The translations under genes and the position numbers were made by a program. A stretch of 64,000 bases of DNA, taken from Shinisaurus crocodilurus (lineage: Eukaryota > Chordata > Lepidosauria > Squamata > Shinisauridae). Positions 1 to 11,522 of this stretch are shown here, piece after piece (position 1 is the stretch's first letter; the number at the start of each line of letters is the position of its first letter). The notes beneath the pieces are model-generated. The model saw only the letters and a list, made by a program, of their open reading frames with translations, did no database searches and had not been told where the DNA came from. Location: the NCBI GenBank assembly GCA_021292165.1, contig CM037880.1, positions 183,169,085 to 183,233,084 on the forward strand, in the 5' to 3' direction.

Positions 1-582
1 TAAGATTGTACTTAAATTTCAAAGCCAAATCATCTCGAATAAAATACATTCTTCAATTAATTCACACCCTGCCACAGATCTTCCCAAACCAATGTGTTTT
101 TCCCTCTAAGCTTAATTGCCATGCAGAGAAAGATTTTTTTGGGAGGTGTTGCAGCATGTGGGAAGGGGAGAGTTAACCCTTCCCTGCCCAGCTTCAATTA
201 CCCTTCAAATTTCTCTCCTGCATGGCAATTAAGCTTTTTTTTTTTTTTTTTTTTAAATCATAGCAAGAATGGAACATCAGCCTTTGTTGGCTACATACCA
301 AGGGTTGGGTATACAGTTTTATTATTTAATCTTTATCATCAGCTGGGTGTAATTTTAGAATAAACTTTATGATTTGTTTCCCTGGCTTACTTACCAATTT
401 CTTTCTCCAGTTAAAAGAAGAAGAACATTAAGTATCTTGTATTTTCATTTAATACATTTCTCCCAGTGATTCATGGTGGTTATTCCATTTTGGATCTCTC
501 AAAATGTTAAGGCTCACACACAGGAAAACCCAAATGTGATTCCAGACAGAGCGCACAGCCTTCCCCGGCCTCATGCCTCTAG

Positions 583-705
583 AAATGTTGGAATACAACT
601 CCCATCATTCCTAGTCAGCCATTGGCCATGTTGGCTGGGGATGATGGAAACTGTACTTTAACACATCTGGAGGGCAGCAGGTTAGGGAAGGCTGCTCCAC
701 AGCTA
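583..705. mobile_element. Partial, diverged copy of the foldback MITE
   Basis: ATACAACTCCCATCATTCC, a central GGCCATGTTGGCTGGGGATG, and GCAGGTTAGGGAAGGCTG match the right portion of the 35.6-kb element, while the left terminus is worn away. Confidence 0.6.
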
Positions 706-750
706 TATACTTAACTAAGAGGAGAATGCTGATTTGCACATACTCTAGAG

Positions 751-886
751 CAGGGCTCTCCAACCTTGGGTCCCCAGATGTTGCTGGACTACAGCTCCCA
801 GAATCCCTTGCCATTAGCCATGCTGGCTGGGTATGCTGGGAGCTGTAGGCCAGCAACATCTGGGGACCCAAGGTTGGAGAGACCTG
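751..886. mobile_element. hAT-type foldback MITE, copy 1
   Basis: A 136-bp near-perfect hairpin starts CAGGGCTCTCCAACC and ends with the inverted complement. It is flanked on both sides by the 8-bp duplication CTCTAGAG (743-750, 887-894). The 8-bp duplication centred on CTAG and the CAGGG ends fit hAT superfamily insertions. It has no coding capacity. Confidence 0.88.
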
Positions 887-1254
887 CTCTAGAGTGAGTA
901 TATGTAAGAGCAATTGTTTAAATTAAAATATAATTTGTAATTTACTTGAGCAGATATCCTGCTTTGGTGCCCAAAAAATGTTAAATTCCATTAGGCACAG
1001 CCACTATTACCTTTAAGCAATTGCTACTTTAGAGTGATTGGAGGGCATATAGCTGGCATATATTCAGGAGGATGTGAAAGTGGTAGCTTTCTATGTTAAT
1101 TTTCTCAACATAATTATTGTGCCTCACTTGTATGTCAGGTCAATCTGTGTATGGTCTCTGATACAGTGGCTTTGAAATTATGTTTCTTACTCACATCTTG
1201 AAATGTGTGTAGAATTATGGTCATAAAATTGCTGAAGAGATGGTGATAGGATAA

Positions 1255-1690
1255 CTGCAGTGGTTGCCTTTAAAGTTCTAAATGACTTGGGTCCAGGTTA
1301 CCTGAAGTATTGTCTCCTCCAATACCATGTTGCCTACCATCTTCAGATCTGGCTAGGTTGGTCCATACTCAGACAGGGCTTTTTTGGTAGCAGCACCCTA
1401 ATTGTGGAACTGCCTACTGAGGGAGATGAGGTTGGCACTCTTACTACTATGTTTTAGACAAGTAGCAAAGACTGTTCTATTCCATCAGGCTTTTAATGCT
1501 GCTTGAGGTTTTATCTTTCTCTCTAATTTTAATTTTAATTGTAGCCCTCACACTTTATTTTATTTATGGTCATGCTCCTGTGCTTTATGATGTAAAGGTT
1601 TCTGGTATTTTAATTGTATATTGTCCCAGGCGCCTGTTAGGCCATGGATGTGATCCATAAATGTATTAAATAAATAAATAAATAAATAAA
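1255..1690 (+). mobile_element. L2-like LINE 3' fragment
   Basis: The translation starting near 1263 reads FKVLNDLGPGYL, matching the conserved region near the end of L2-type ORF2. It is followed by an untranslated tail ending in (AAAT)n at 1668-1691. The 5' part is absent and there are in-frame stops. Confidence 0.65.
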
Positions 1691-2021
1691 TGTTTAAGGA
1701 GCAAGTTGCCATGAATATTTCAAAAGATGGACCGTACTCATAAGCAGCAGCCTGATGCCATACAATGCCAATGCTATGCTCTGACTTTCCAGGAGAGGGA
1801 GTGAGGCACCTACAGACATATCTTCTTTTAGCTAAGTGGCACTTGATGGCTTATATTTCATTTAATTTTTTTGCTTTTCAATAACAAAGATTCTGCTATT
1901 GACAGAGACCTTTAAGTGTGTCTAATGTATGCACAGGTTATTTTTTTCCTTTTCCTTTTTGCATCACACTCTGATGTATTCATTTAAAAGCAAACACTAG
2001 ATACAAATAAAAAAGATTTAA

Positions 2022-2112
2022 GGTGCAATCCTATGCACGTTTAGACAGAAAAATATCCTACAGCTACCAGCATTCCCCAGCCGGAATGTCTAAACCTGCA
2101 TAGGATTGCACC
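2022..2112. mobile_element. Short GCAATCCTATG-ended hairpin element
   Basis: GGTGCAATCCTATGCACGTT / AACCTGCATAGGATTGCACC, with TTTAGAC/GTCTAAA, form an inverted repeat of about 24 bp with one mismatch. A left half recurs at 44506-44570. Confidence 0.7.
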
Positions 2113-2161
2113 GTTAGAGAAAGTGTCTTAAAAGGTGAAAAGGTTTAGCAGATTTTGTTTA

Positions 2162-2337
2162 AGTCTGCAATCTGTACCTGGGAGTAAGACTCATTGAACT
2201 CAATGATGCTTACTTCTGGGTAGACTTATATAGGATTGTGCTGTTAGGCTGCAATCCTATACCTGCTTACCTAGGAGTAAGCCTCACTAAAGGCAATGGG
2301 ACTTACTTCTGAGTAGACATGTATAGGATTGTGCTGT
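2162..2337. mobile_element. Two tandem short hairpin elements (GCAATCC...GGATTG family)
   Basis: Units 2162-2245 and 2248-2336 each begin CTGCAATCC or like it and end ATAGGATTGTGCTGT, with an inner CTTACTTCTGAGTAGAC matching GTAAGACTCATTG. They are about 85-90 bp each and adjacent. Confidence 0.68.
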
Positions 2338-3170
2338 GTCTAAGATACTAAACATACTGCTGATACTGAGAAGCAGAGGGTGTGCTGCAAAGAAAAATAC
2401 TGTATTTAAGGATGATTTCAGGAACAACTGACTTTACAAATCTATACATGTTTATTCAGAAGTTAGTCCCACACTCCCACTATGTTCAATGTAACTTATT
2501 CCCTAGTAGATGTGATCAGAATTGCAGTCTCAATTTCTTCAAGGGTTACAAGAATGATCTTCTATCAGCATCCAAGGCTATTCTGGCTGTCCTTGAACTG
2601 ACTGAGTCAGTTGTCCCCAAAGAAATCTTATGACATGAGACATAAAGCTGACCTCTCTCCGTGTTTTTGAACTGGTGCCTTCCCTGTTTTCCTTCCATGG
2701 GATTCAGCGGTGCATCCAACCACCAAGCCAAATCCAAGTATGTTCTCTAGACATGTTACTCAATAATACACATTTGATACGTATCTTCTTGTGTCACTGT
2801 ATAACGACACATTCAGATAATATGCTTGCCACCACAGTGCAATCATGTGTTCACTGAATGTGATACTGTGTGATGGTGAGCAAGCAAACATATGCTAGAT
2901 ACAGATTTAAAGTAATGTTTGTTTTGGCCCTTAGAAGCTTGTTTGAAGTCATTCTTTAGAGTAGATCTGTATATTGCCTTGTTGAATGGTCTCCATAACA
3001 GGTTGATATTCACAAGTTTTCTGCATATCTAGTGGAAGTGTCCCCCCTAGCACTAGACTGAAGACTTCCATTAAGTATCCTAGTTGGCAGGCTAAATATT
3101 AGTCCAATTTTTAAAATTATCTCTTTCACAACACTTGCCTGTACTTCTATTCCCTGATAATTCTCGGGCA

Positions 3171-3543
3171 GTGCAATCCTTTGGCTGCTAGACAGAGTCT
3201 AGATGGCCATAGGATTTTTCGGAGTGCCAGCACCGACCTCGGAAATTTGCTCTGAGGTCAGAGCTGGGACTCTGAACTTGGATCCCTCTCCCGCCCCCCC
3301 TCATGGCCAGTGGAGATGGGCTTTTGGGGGCGGGGAGGGGGGAGGGGAGGAGGCAGGCTCTGCCAGCATATGAAGTATCCTGAGGGCACCTTGCACGCCT
3401 TTCCTCCCATTCTGAAGCACCGCTTTGCAGAGAAAGACAAGTGCGGAGGTGACCTTTGCTTCCGCGCATCTCCTGCCCTCCATAGGATGCCCATAATCCT
3501 CTGAGTTTGGATGGTTATGGGCACCCCCATAGGGTTGCACCCT
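3171..3543 (-). repeat. GC-rich repeat family G, copy 1
   Basis: Left end GTGCAATCC, right end GGGTTGCACCC with AGGATGCCCATAATCCTC just inside. The GC-rich interior has GGGGCGGGGAGGGGGGAGG. The same order of motifs recurs at 11.5, 23.4, 39.2 and 62.9 kb. The frames through it are not conserved and are taken as noncoding. Confidence 0.72.
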
Positions 3544-4179
3544 AAATGTATTTTATTAGAGTATTGTCTCCATATAACAGACAAAAAACTGAGGCTATGA
3601 GAGAATGACTAGTGAATCCATGATGGGTGAGATGTCGCAACTCATATGCTTAGCCACTTTGCTACACAAGCTCTGATATCCTAAGCGGGCAGTTCTGCCT
3701 TAGTCGTATGTCCCAACACATTCAGTGGAATTGACTTGTAAGTAAGGGTAAAGTTCGGTATAAAATAAAAGCAGTAGGTTCTTCCTGATCTCATAGTTGA
3801 ACTGACATGTAGATACCTGCAAATCAAACACAGAGTCAAGGTGTTATTTTTTACTGTCCCTACCCATTCACTTCCTGGTTTGACTGCTGTCACCTTCTCT
3901 TGCTCTGTTGGCTGGAAAAAGGTAACAAAGCACCCTACAGCCAGGTGCCTGCTCCTTTTGAGGAACCCAGCGGTGGGGCTCTTTGTTACCTTTCCCCAGC
4001 AAGGCGGAACAAGTTTGACAGCATTAACCAAAGTTCAATTCCTGTTTCACTCATCTGTCAGTTCAGTTGTGAATCTGGGCTTCCTGTGTGATTGAAGATC
4101 GCACTGCAGGTCTGTTCACAGACTGTTGACCCGGGGCCAGTTACAGAGAGCATGAGAATCCCTTATTACAACAGTGTCA

Positions 4180-4760
4180 CTGGTTATGTCTTTAAAAGCC
4201 CTATACACCTTGCTACCAGAATGCCTGAAAGAACATCTTCTCCTGTACAAGCCTGCTCAGTTTTAAGATCTGCTAGGGCAGGGCTCTCCAACCTTGGGTC
4301 CCCAGATGTTGCTGGCCTACAGCTCCCAGCATACCCAGCCAGCATGGCTAATAGCAAGGGATTCTGGGAGCTGTAGTCCAGCAACATCTGGGGACCCAAG
4401 GTTGGAGAGCCCTGTTCTAGGGAGTTCCTTCTCCCAGTACTGCTGTCATCAGAGACACATTTGGTGGGGGCACAAGAGTGGGCTTTCTCAGTGGCCGCTC
4501 CCAGGCTCTGGAACTCCATGCCAAAGGAGGCTAGGCTGGCCCCCCTGTCTTTGGCATATAAACTGGGCTGTTGGCTGAAGATGTCTTTAAATTGGTTGGT
4601 GCTGCTTACTGTTGTTGTTGTCTTTTTAATTTATTTGTTTTTATCCTGTGTCTTAAATAACATTTTGTTTATTCTAAATTTTAATGTTAGCTGCCTTGAG
4701 TGCCCTTTTTTTTTTTTTTTTTTGGCAGAAAGGCAAGATATGAAATAAAGAAATATGTTT
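4180..4760 (+). mobile_element. L2-like LINE 3' fragment, split by a hAT MITE
   Basis: The fragment (GGCTTTCTCAGTGGCC, CTCTGGAACTCCATGCC) corresponds to the FSVAAPRLWN stretch of L2-type ORF2, then a tail ending GGCAAGATATGAAATAAAG. A foldback MITE interrupts it at 4279-4414. There is an 18-T run near 4707. Confidence 0.65.
4279..4414. mobile_element. hAT-type foldback MITE, copy 2 (inside an L2 fragment)
   Basis: This has the same hairpin structure as the copy at 751-886. The flanks are TGCTAGGG (4271-4278) and TTCTAGGG (4415-4422), one mismatch in 8. It sits inside an L2-like LINE 3' fragment and so is younger than that fragment. Confidence 0.87.
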
Positions 4761-4765
4761 GGACA

Positions 4766-5010
4766 TTTTATTTATTTATTTATTTATTTATTATATTTAT
4801 GCCCCATCTTTTTTCCTTCAAGGAACCCAAGGCGGCTTACATAATCCTCCTCCTTCTCTCCATTTTATCCTTACAACAACCCTTTGAGGTAGGTTAGGCT
4901 GAGCCTGAGAGTCAGTGACTGGCCCAAAGTCACCCAGTGAGTTTCATGGCTGAGCGGGGACTAGAACCCAGGATCTCCCGAGTCCCAGTCCAACACTCAC
5001 ACCACACTAC
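4766..5010 (-). mobile_element. tRNA-derived SINE with L2-like tail, copy 1
   Basis: Read on the minus strand: a tRNA-like head with a B-box-like GGGTTCTAGTCC, then CTCACTGGGTGACTTTGGGCC, CTAACCTACCTCA, and a tail AAGCCGCC..GGGTTCCTTG ending in an (AAAT)n run at 4766-4790. The same layout recurs six times in the window. Confidence 0.78.
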
Positions 5011-5245
5011 ACCATACCACATATGACTGAAAAGCAATTTACTGAGAGTGAGATAATAAAATAAATAAATAAATAAATAAGGGAAGGGCCAAATTGATGG
5101 CAGAGCATAATAGCAGAAGCAGACTTCACCCAACAAACACATGCACACACAGGACTAGTTTCTAAAGTAGATGCTTTTAAAGTAAATAACAGTAACATAA
5201 GATTTCTTAGGTACTATAAGCTTGATGGTTACAGACTTTGTACAT

Positions 5246-5417
5246 TCATAGATTCATAGATCATAGAGTTGGAAGGAGCCTACAAGGCTATCGAGTCCAA
5301 CCCCCTGCTCAATGCAGGAAACTAGAGGAGGAGTCTCCCATCCAAGTAATAACCAGGCCTGACCCTGCTTAGCTTTCCACGCTCAGACAAGCTGAGCCAG
5401 CGTGAGCCACAGGCCTC
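5246..5417 (-). mobile_element. 5S-rRNA-derived SINE with CR1-like tail, copy 1
   Basis: Read on the minus strand, the head contains GGAAAGCTAAGCAGGGTCAG and GGTTATTACTTGGATGGGAG, the internal promoter region of 5S rRNA. The tail GAGTCCAACTCTATGATC-like is the CR1 3' end motif (GTTGGAAGGAGCCTACAAGG on the plus strand). It is a SINE3-type fusion. Confidence 0.82.
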
Positions 5418-5655
5418 AGTTTCTTAAATGTTACTTATTCTGTGAGGAAAGGAAAATATAGGTCAAGTCCCTTTGCTTAAAACCAGCAAGAGTCAGTTAA
5501 GTCTGTTAACTGTAGGATAGAGAGAGAATGGAACAGAATTTCCAACTTGTTGCTAGGTAACATCCAGCATTCCCTCCCCTGATTCAGCTATGTGGTTTGC
5601 TTCACTGAACCCTGCTCCCTGACTTATTTCTGCCTTTGTCATTTAACTAGAGTCC

Positions 5656-5791
5656 CAGGGCTCTCCAACCTTGGGTCCCCAGATACTGCTGGACTACAGC
5701 TCCCAGAATCCCTTGCCATTAGGCATGCTGGCTGGGTATGCTGGGAGCTGTAGGCCAGCAACATCTGGGGACCCAAGGTTGGAGAGCCCTG
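5656..5791. mobile_element. hAT-type foldback MITE, copy 3
   Basis: This is the same family, starting CAGGGCTCTCC and ending GGAGAGCCCTG. The flanks are AACTAGAG (5645-5652, followed by three extra bases TCC) and AACTAGAC (5792-5799). Confidence 0.85.
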
Positions 5792-5964
5792 AACTAGACT
5801 ATAACAGTCTATCTTAACCCTTTACTGGGCAGTCAACTTAAAAACCCTCCCTGCAATTGACATTTTCTCATTGCATATTCCAACGCAAATAATCTGTGGT
5901 GTGTGTGTACACAAGAATACAAGAATAAGCACACAGCCAGATGTTACTGACTTGAACTGGACAA

Positions 5965-6033
<69 letters not shown>

Positions 6034-6036
6034 ACA
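5965..6036. repeat. Composite (CT)n(CA)n microsatellite
   Basis: About 40 bases of CT followed by about 26 of CA. Open frames across it encode only Arg-Glu and Val-Cys runs. Confidence 0.95.
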
Positions 6037-6039
6037 ATT

Positions 6040-7110
6040 AAGGATGAAGACTTTCCAAAATGTAACTGTTCGAGAGCATAGATGAAGAATATGTAAGAAG
6101 TGCCCATAGGTAGTAAGAGAAGTAAACTGTACAATGTAAGAACTTCTTGGCCCTTTATTCTGAACCCATTTTTCTAACTTTCAAAACAGCTTTAATATAT
6201 TCCTGCATGTTTATTTATGAATCTGATCAGCAAAGTGTTCTCACTCTTGCTTAAATGTAATGCATTTAGTATTCTGGAGTAGTGTTTTTATTTCAATGTG
6301 GGAGTTCTCATGAGGAAAGCAAATGTTTTGTGTATGCTAGTTTTGTGGTTGTGCCACTGTGGGACTGTGGTTTCAGTGGTGATTACTAGTTCTCTTCACT
6401 GCCTAGCATGCCTCTTTTACCACTTAAACAAGCAGGCTGATGTTGTGGTGGGGCTAGCAGCCAAAGGATAACGAGTCAAGTCCAATCAATATACAGAAAG
6501 CAATTCTGTGTAATTTCTTCTTACCATATCGAGCTATAATTAGTCCATACACTGGAGGAGGGATGCCTTGCACAGAATTATGATGCCAGTGAAGAGGACA
6601 GTACATAGGAGCAATAACCTCGTTTAACAGCAATAACCTCTGCTTTAATTTAACATAAGAATGAACATTTTCCATTTTCCATAGAATCATGCATTCGGTC
6701 ATCCCAGCTTCCTCTTTTTTGACACTTTTTATTCTCTCTCCTTTATGTTCATATTATACTCATGATCACCAGAGTTTAACTGTCGACATGCAGCTTCTTC
6801 ATATCTCTTTTCTACCGATAGATTTGTTTCGGCTTTGGTTCTGAAGCTGGCTGGATAGATGCGAGAACAATGTGCAGGAAGTCAAGCCTTGTGATCAGAT
6901 CGATGGCTCTCTATATAACCTGTGGCTTCCCTGGAATACAGAGCTTCTTGCTTAAGATCTCTAGTGAATACCTCTTCCAAATAATTAATGAGAGTGTTAA
7001 ACAGTACTAAATCCAGATGTCAGAGAATACCTACTTGTACCGGATTTGCAACATCATCTCAACCATTTACATTACAACTTTTCCAGGTGGTTTTCCAACC
7101 AGATATGTAC
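6040..7110. other. Intergenic, no recognised feature
   Basis: Unique-looking AT-rich sequence. I see no exon, repeat or foldback that I can support. Confidence 0.5.
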
Positions 7111-7111
7111 C

Positions 7112-7167
<56 letters not shown>

Positions 7168-7370
7168 TGCCTTTTTTCCTGCAAGGAACCCAAAGGCGGC
7201 TTATATAATCCTCATCCTCCTCTCCATTTTATCCTCACAACAACCCTGTGAGGTAGGTTAGGCTGAGAGTCAGTGACTGGCCCAAAGTCACCTAGTGAGT
7301 TTCATGGCCGAGCGGGGACTAGAACCCAGATCTCCCGAGTCCCAGTCAAACACTCTCTACGCTACACTGG
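7111..7370 (-). mobile_element. tRNA-derived SINE with L2-like tail, copy 2
   Basis: The same family in minus orientation. Its tail is a long (ATT)n run at 7111-7165. Open frames through this run are translations of the microsatellite and not genes. Confidence 0.78.
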
Positions 7371-7761
7371 TAACACAAGTTACCATCTTATGGTAAAATT
7401 TGTTAAGCCAGAAACTGAATTAAGAGGGGAAATAAATGAACACTGTACAGGATCCTTTAATTACATAAACTAATAATGACATATAATACCGCACAAATAA
7501 TTAAAAAAACCCTAAGAGGCCTATTACTGTAAAATATGCAACAACATAAGCCAAACTTGTTTTGACACAAAAGTCTTAATCAGTGGCCTAATTATATAAT
7601 GAATCTATACCACACACACACACATGCACACACATGCACGCACACGCATGCACACACACACATATTAGAAGTCAGCACTTACAAAATAAATAAAAACATG
7701 TATTCAAAAAAGCAACAATTATTCACCAATAGGCTTTGCCTTTTGTATTCAAAACTCAAGA

Positions 7762-8082
7762 GCATAAGAAGAGCCACGCTGGATCAGACCAAAGGCTCAT
7801 CTAGTCCACAATTCTGTTCCACAGTGGCCAGTCAAATGCCTATGAGAAGCCCTCAATAGGACCAGAATGCAATAGCAAACCCACCCACCCACCCCGACAC
7901 AGACTCGTTTCCCCCAGCAACCAGCAAACGGCCTCTTATATTGGAGGTGATATATAGCTATCATGACAAGTAGCCATTGATAACCAGCCACTGATAACTG
8001 TATCCTTCATGAATCAGTTGAATCCCCTTTTAAAACCATCCAAGTGTGGGTGGCATTCCTTAGTTTAACTATGCCCTCTCTG
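7762..8082 (+). mobile_element. CR1-like 3' fragment ('CTGGATCAGACCAAAGG' family)
   Basis: AAGAAGAGCCACGCTGGATC, GACCAAAGGCTCATCTAGTC and CCATCCAAGTGTGGGTGGC form a known-looking interspersed repeat seen again at 27466-27615. The family assignment to CR1-type LINE 3' ends is inferred from layout. Confidence 0.55.
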
Positions 8083-8216
8083 ACATGCTACACTCCAACC
8101 CTAGCTAATAATGTCCAACTTATAACTCTTATACATAATATTTTTCTGCCAATGCAGTAAAAAAAAAAGCAGCCATATGATCTACAAATGCAGAATATAG
8201 AAATGTCTGTAGTCAC

Positions 8217-8305
<89 letters not shown>
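8217..8305. repeat. Composite (TG)n(AG)n ... (CA)n microsatellite
   Basis: (TG)n 8217-8241, (AG)n 8242-8269 and (CA)n 8273-8305 in order, giving potential to fold back between TG and CA arms. Confidence 0.95.
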
Positions 8306-8307
<2 letters not shown>

Positions 8308-9020
8308 GGCCTGGTTTGCATGATCACTGTGCCTTAAATCTGGTCTGTTGTTGGGTTATTTGAAGGTTGTTTCCCTGTCAAATGAGCCATGCTGCCTGGG
8401 TTCAGAAGACACAACAAGTTGCACCTAGACGGGTAATTAGGCAAATGGTACCCAACATGCACCTGGGCTTGAACAAGCCACCATGGCTTGTTTAAGCCAT
8501 GGTGATAGTGCAAACTGGGTCAGAGATAGCTGTGGTGACAGAGGGCAAGTTTGCACATCACGCTAAGCCACCCTGAGAATAAGGTGGCTTGTCCACTACT
8601 CCTAACAGCATGCTTGGCAGCTTACCGTCACTTGTTTCTCCCTCAGTCTCTCTCAGTCCTCCCGGCCACTGCCTGAACATATCCCAGGGGCCATTGTGGC
8701 AGAAATCCTCATTTCCTCATTCCCTACATCAGCACCCTTTCTGCAATTGGTCTGCTGGTATTGCCGGCTCATGAGAGAAACTCCCCAGTCGTCCCACTTC
8801 AGATTGCCAAAGGGATGTAAGTTTCTGAGCCTTTATGAATGTGTTCGCAAACTTTAAAAAATAAATATTTAAGGAAGTTACAGGTTAATGGCTCAAGAAG
8901 GTTAGAAGGTGGTTGGAGAAGATGACATCTTTATTCCTCCATCCAGACAGAGTGAGGGTAAAGCTAGGTGAGAGTGGAAAAACAAAAGAATTGTTTTTGG
9001 GAGATAGACTTGCAGTTTTA

Positions 9021-9022
<2 letters not shown>

Positions 9023-9055
<33 letters not shown>
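9023..9055. repeat. (CA)n microsatellite
   Basis: About 16 uninterrupted CA units. Confidence 0.95.
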
Positions 9056-9057
<2 letters not shown>

Positions 9058-9679
9058 CTGGAAGACAGCAAGCTCTGGAGATTGCCTTTTGGGGGACTGC
9101 CCCTCCTTGGAGATCTGATGTGGGGCATTGGAATTGGCTGGCTGTTGGAGTGTTTAAGCTGCCTTCCTTCACCTGTGCTCAACTTGTATATTTGTAAATA
9201 AGCACAACTATTATAACATATAATAAGCCTCCAGCGACTTCCATCCAAAGGAAACCAAATCCATGTAAATGCTGCACCCCTGGAACTTCTCAACGCTCAA
9301 AGAAGTTGGGCGAGCATAACAGTATTTGCTTTGACTGCACAGACTTAATGAAAAACATCTGTCTCTTTGTAAACAATTTTGAATGGGTACTGCAGTCAGA
9401 GAAATAATTTCCCTCATTTTAGACAGAAATATTATCACAAAGATGTTGAGGTCCTGACTTCTTCAGTGTTACAAATGAAGTGAAACTTAGTGTTCAAATC
9501 CCACCCTGCACCTGAAATGAATGTTTGGTCACCACAGTAGTACCATATATTCCCTAGACTCATTGGCTCAAACAACTAGGAACAGAAAGGAATTATGGAT
9601 AAATGGTTGTTTCTTGGAGCTGCTAACTCAGCCTTTTGGAGAGCTTCACACCTGAGCCTCCTTACCTTACATTCCATGC

Positions 9680-10470
9680 TGTGGAGAGAAAGCCAGGTCA
9701 GACACACACACACCCACATCGCCACCTACGTGACCTCTGCCTAGGGCAGAGACAGTTCAGTTCTGAGAAGTTATTTGCAGGCAGCAGCCTACATTTGCAT
9801 TTCACCTCAATGGGGCATATCTACATACCCCCCAGTAGCTTCCCCTGGCAGTCTCAAAGAGCTGCAAAATACCCTCAGACACGGAGGGGCGCCAGGATGC
9901 CCCGGCAGTCTCAAAGAGCTGCCAAGTACCCTCAAGCACCAGGATCCTGGCAGGAAAAGCCGGTTCCACCTGTCAACAGGAAGGGAGGGGGGAGCAAGGA
10001 GAGGAGGTAAAAGAGGAGCACCAAGCCCCGGTAAGGTTGTTGGAAGTTGGGTGCAGGACTGCACGGACCATCCGTGATTTCGGTCAGGACAAAGAAACTC
10101 AACCCCGAGTAAAGCGCTCAGTAACCGCTGTAAGCCTGAATGACTTACAGTGAACCGCTTTCTAGGAACTTAGGTCTTTTAAGGCTAGTATTGTCTATGC
10201 CTATCTGCAGAGCTCCTTTCTAGCTAAATGTGTATTGGAGTTGCACGCTCCATTAAGTTTTATAGACTCCCCTTTGCTTAAGGTGGAGTTCTTATCTGTA
10301 TGTTGTGTAAGGCTCCATTAAACTTAAACAAATTCCTGTGCCTAGTCAATTTCAACTCTCGAAGCAGATGCCTTTCCTTTAGCCGAAATCACTTTAAAGG
10401 GAGTTTTCTCAGTACTGGTTAATCTGTTAACTCCCAAACTCACGCAAAGGACCGTTGGCAGTCCTTCACA
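9680..10470 (+). mobile_element. Solo LTR (family A related), plus orientation
   Basis: It begins TGTGGAGAGAAAGCC and ends GCAGTCCTTCACA, matching both ends of the 50-kb LTR read in the same sense. The flanks CATGC (9675-9679) and CATGT (10471-10475) are a 5-bp duplication with one difference. An ATTAAA polyadenylation-like signal is at 10317-10322. The internal sequence is diverged from the 50-kb copy and 77 bp longer. Two 'open frames' in the GC-rich part (9.8-10.06 kb) are not coding. Confidence 0.82.
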
Positions 10471-10475
10471 CATGT

Positions 10476-11520
10476 GCTTGGCCTTTTATATGTTCCTGCT
10501 TTTGGCTATCTGCCCTAAATGCATTACTGGTTTTGTCTGTTTCTCTGTCCTGGGCTGTGGGGGCTCGAACCAGGAATTTATGTGATGATGAAAAATAAGA
10601 GATTCTGGTCAGAGTATTTTTGGTGGTGACTTGTTTCTGGGCTTTGAAGTGACTACATCCACTCGGGCCAGCCATTGGCTCATCATTACCTGGAGAAATC
10701 TAAAGGCTCCCAGGTCAGGCTAGAATTTTGGGTGGGCAACAACAGGATTGACTTTGGCTTTCTGGTCCTTCCAGGTCATCATCCTACCTTTCTGTCTTGA
10801 ATACTTTTTCAGTCCTGCGCTCCTGCTTTGAAACTCTGGAATTTATTCTGACAAGATGGTTTAATGATCCTGGTTCCTACAAATTCTCCTTTTCTTCAAA
10901 TATCTGCTAGCTTAGTTAACATTGCTTTCCTTATGCACTTTTATCATGGTTCTTTTGACTGTACATCGGGAAAAAATGTTTTTATAGCATTTAAAAAGAA
11001 ATGGGGAAATGATGAAACATCTAGAATTAATGCATTTTGAAACATTTAAAAAGACCCCCTTCACATTTTTGGGAACAGAAAAAAAAAAGTCAGATGCTTT
11101 TATCCAGATTGCTAAAATATATATTATGTCCTGCTGACAGGTCATTTTTTGAGAATGTTATCATCCTAAGTCAGTGGGTGGGTGGTCCCTTTAGGATTTG
11201 AAAAGAGAAAGCACATTGCATCCACAGATTTGTACAGTATGAAGTGGGTTACCACACAGTTCCTGTGGGTATATGGCATGTTAGTTTTTACTGTGTGTGT
11301 AACATTTAATAATCCACTCAACATGAGCTACATGGAGAAACCAAGAAGACATTAGTAATTCATCATCTGTCCTCCCTTCATGTTACACTTCTATGTAGCC
11401 GGCAGCTTTATCATGGATGGCTATAGTAGTCTCAGTATTCAACAGGGTAAATAAGAATGTAGTGACTTATTCTGTAATACAAATAGAAAATTTCCCAAGG
11501 AAAAGTCAGTATGGCTCAAA
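10476..11520. other. Intergenic, no recognised feature
   Basis: Between the LTR and GC-rich repeat copy 2. There is no clear repeat structure; small open frames lack domains. Confidence 0.5.
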
Positions 11521-11522
11521 TG

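Noticed and set aside
7017..7261. Open frames with Ile, Tyr or Leu runs
   Set aside because: These are translations of the (ATT)n microsatellite tail of a SINE in three frames.
5965..8305. CRISPR-like or regulatory meaning for the alternating repeats
   Set aside because: They are simple dinucleotide microsatellites with no spacer structure.
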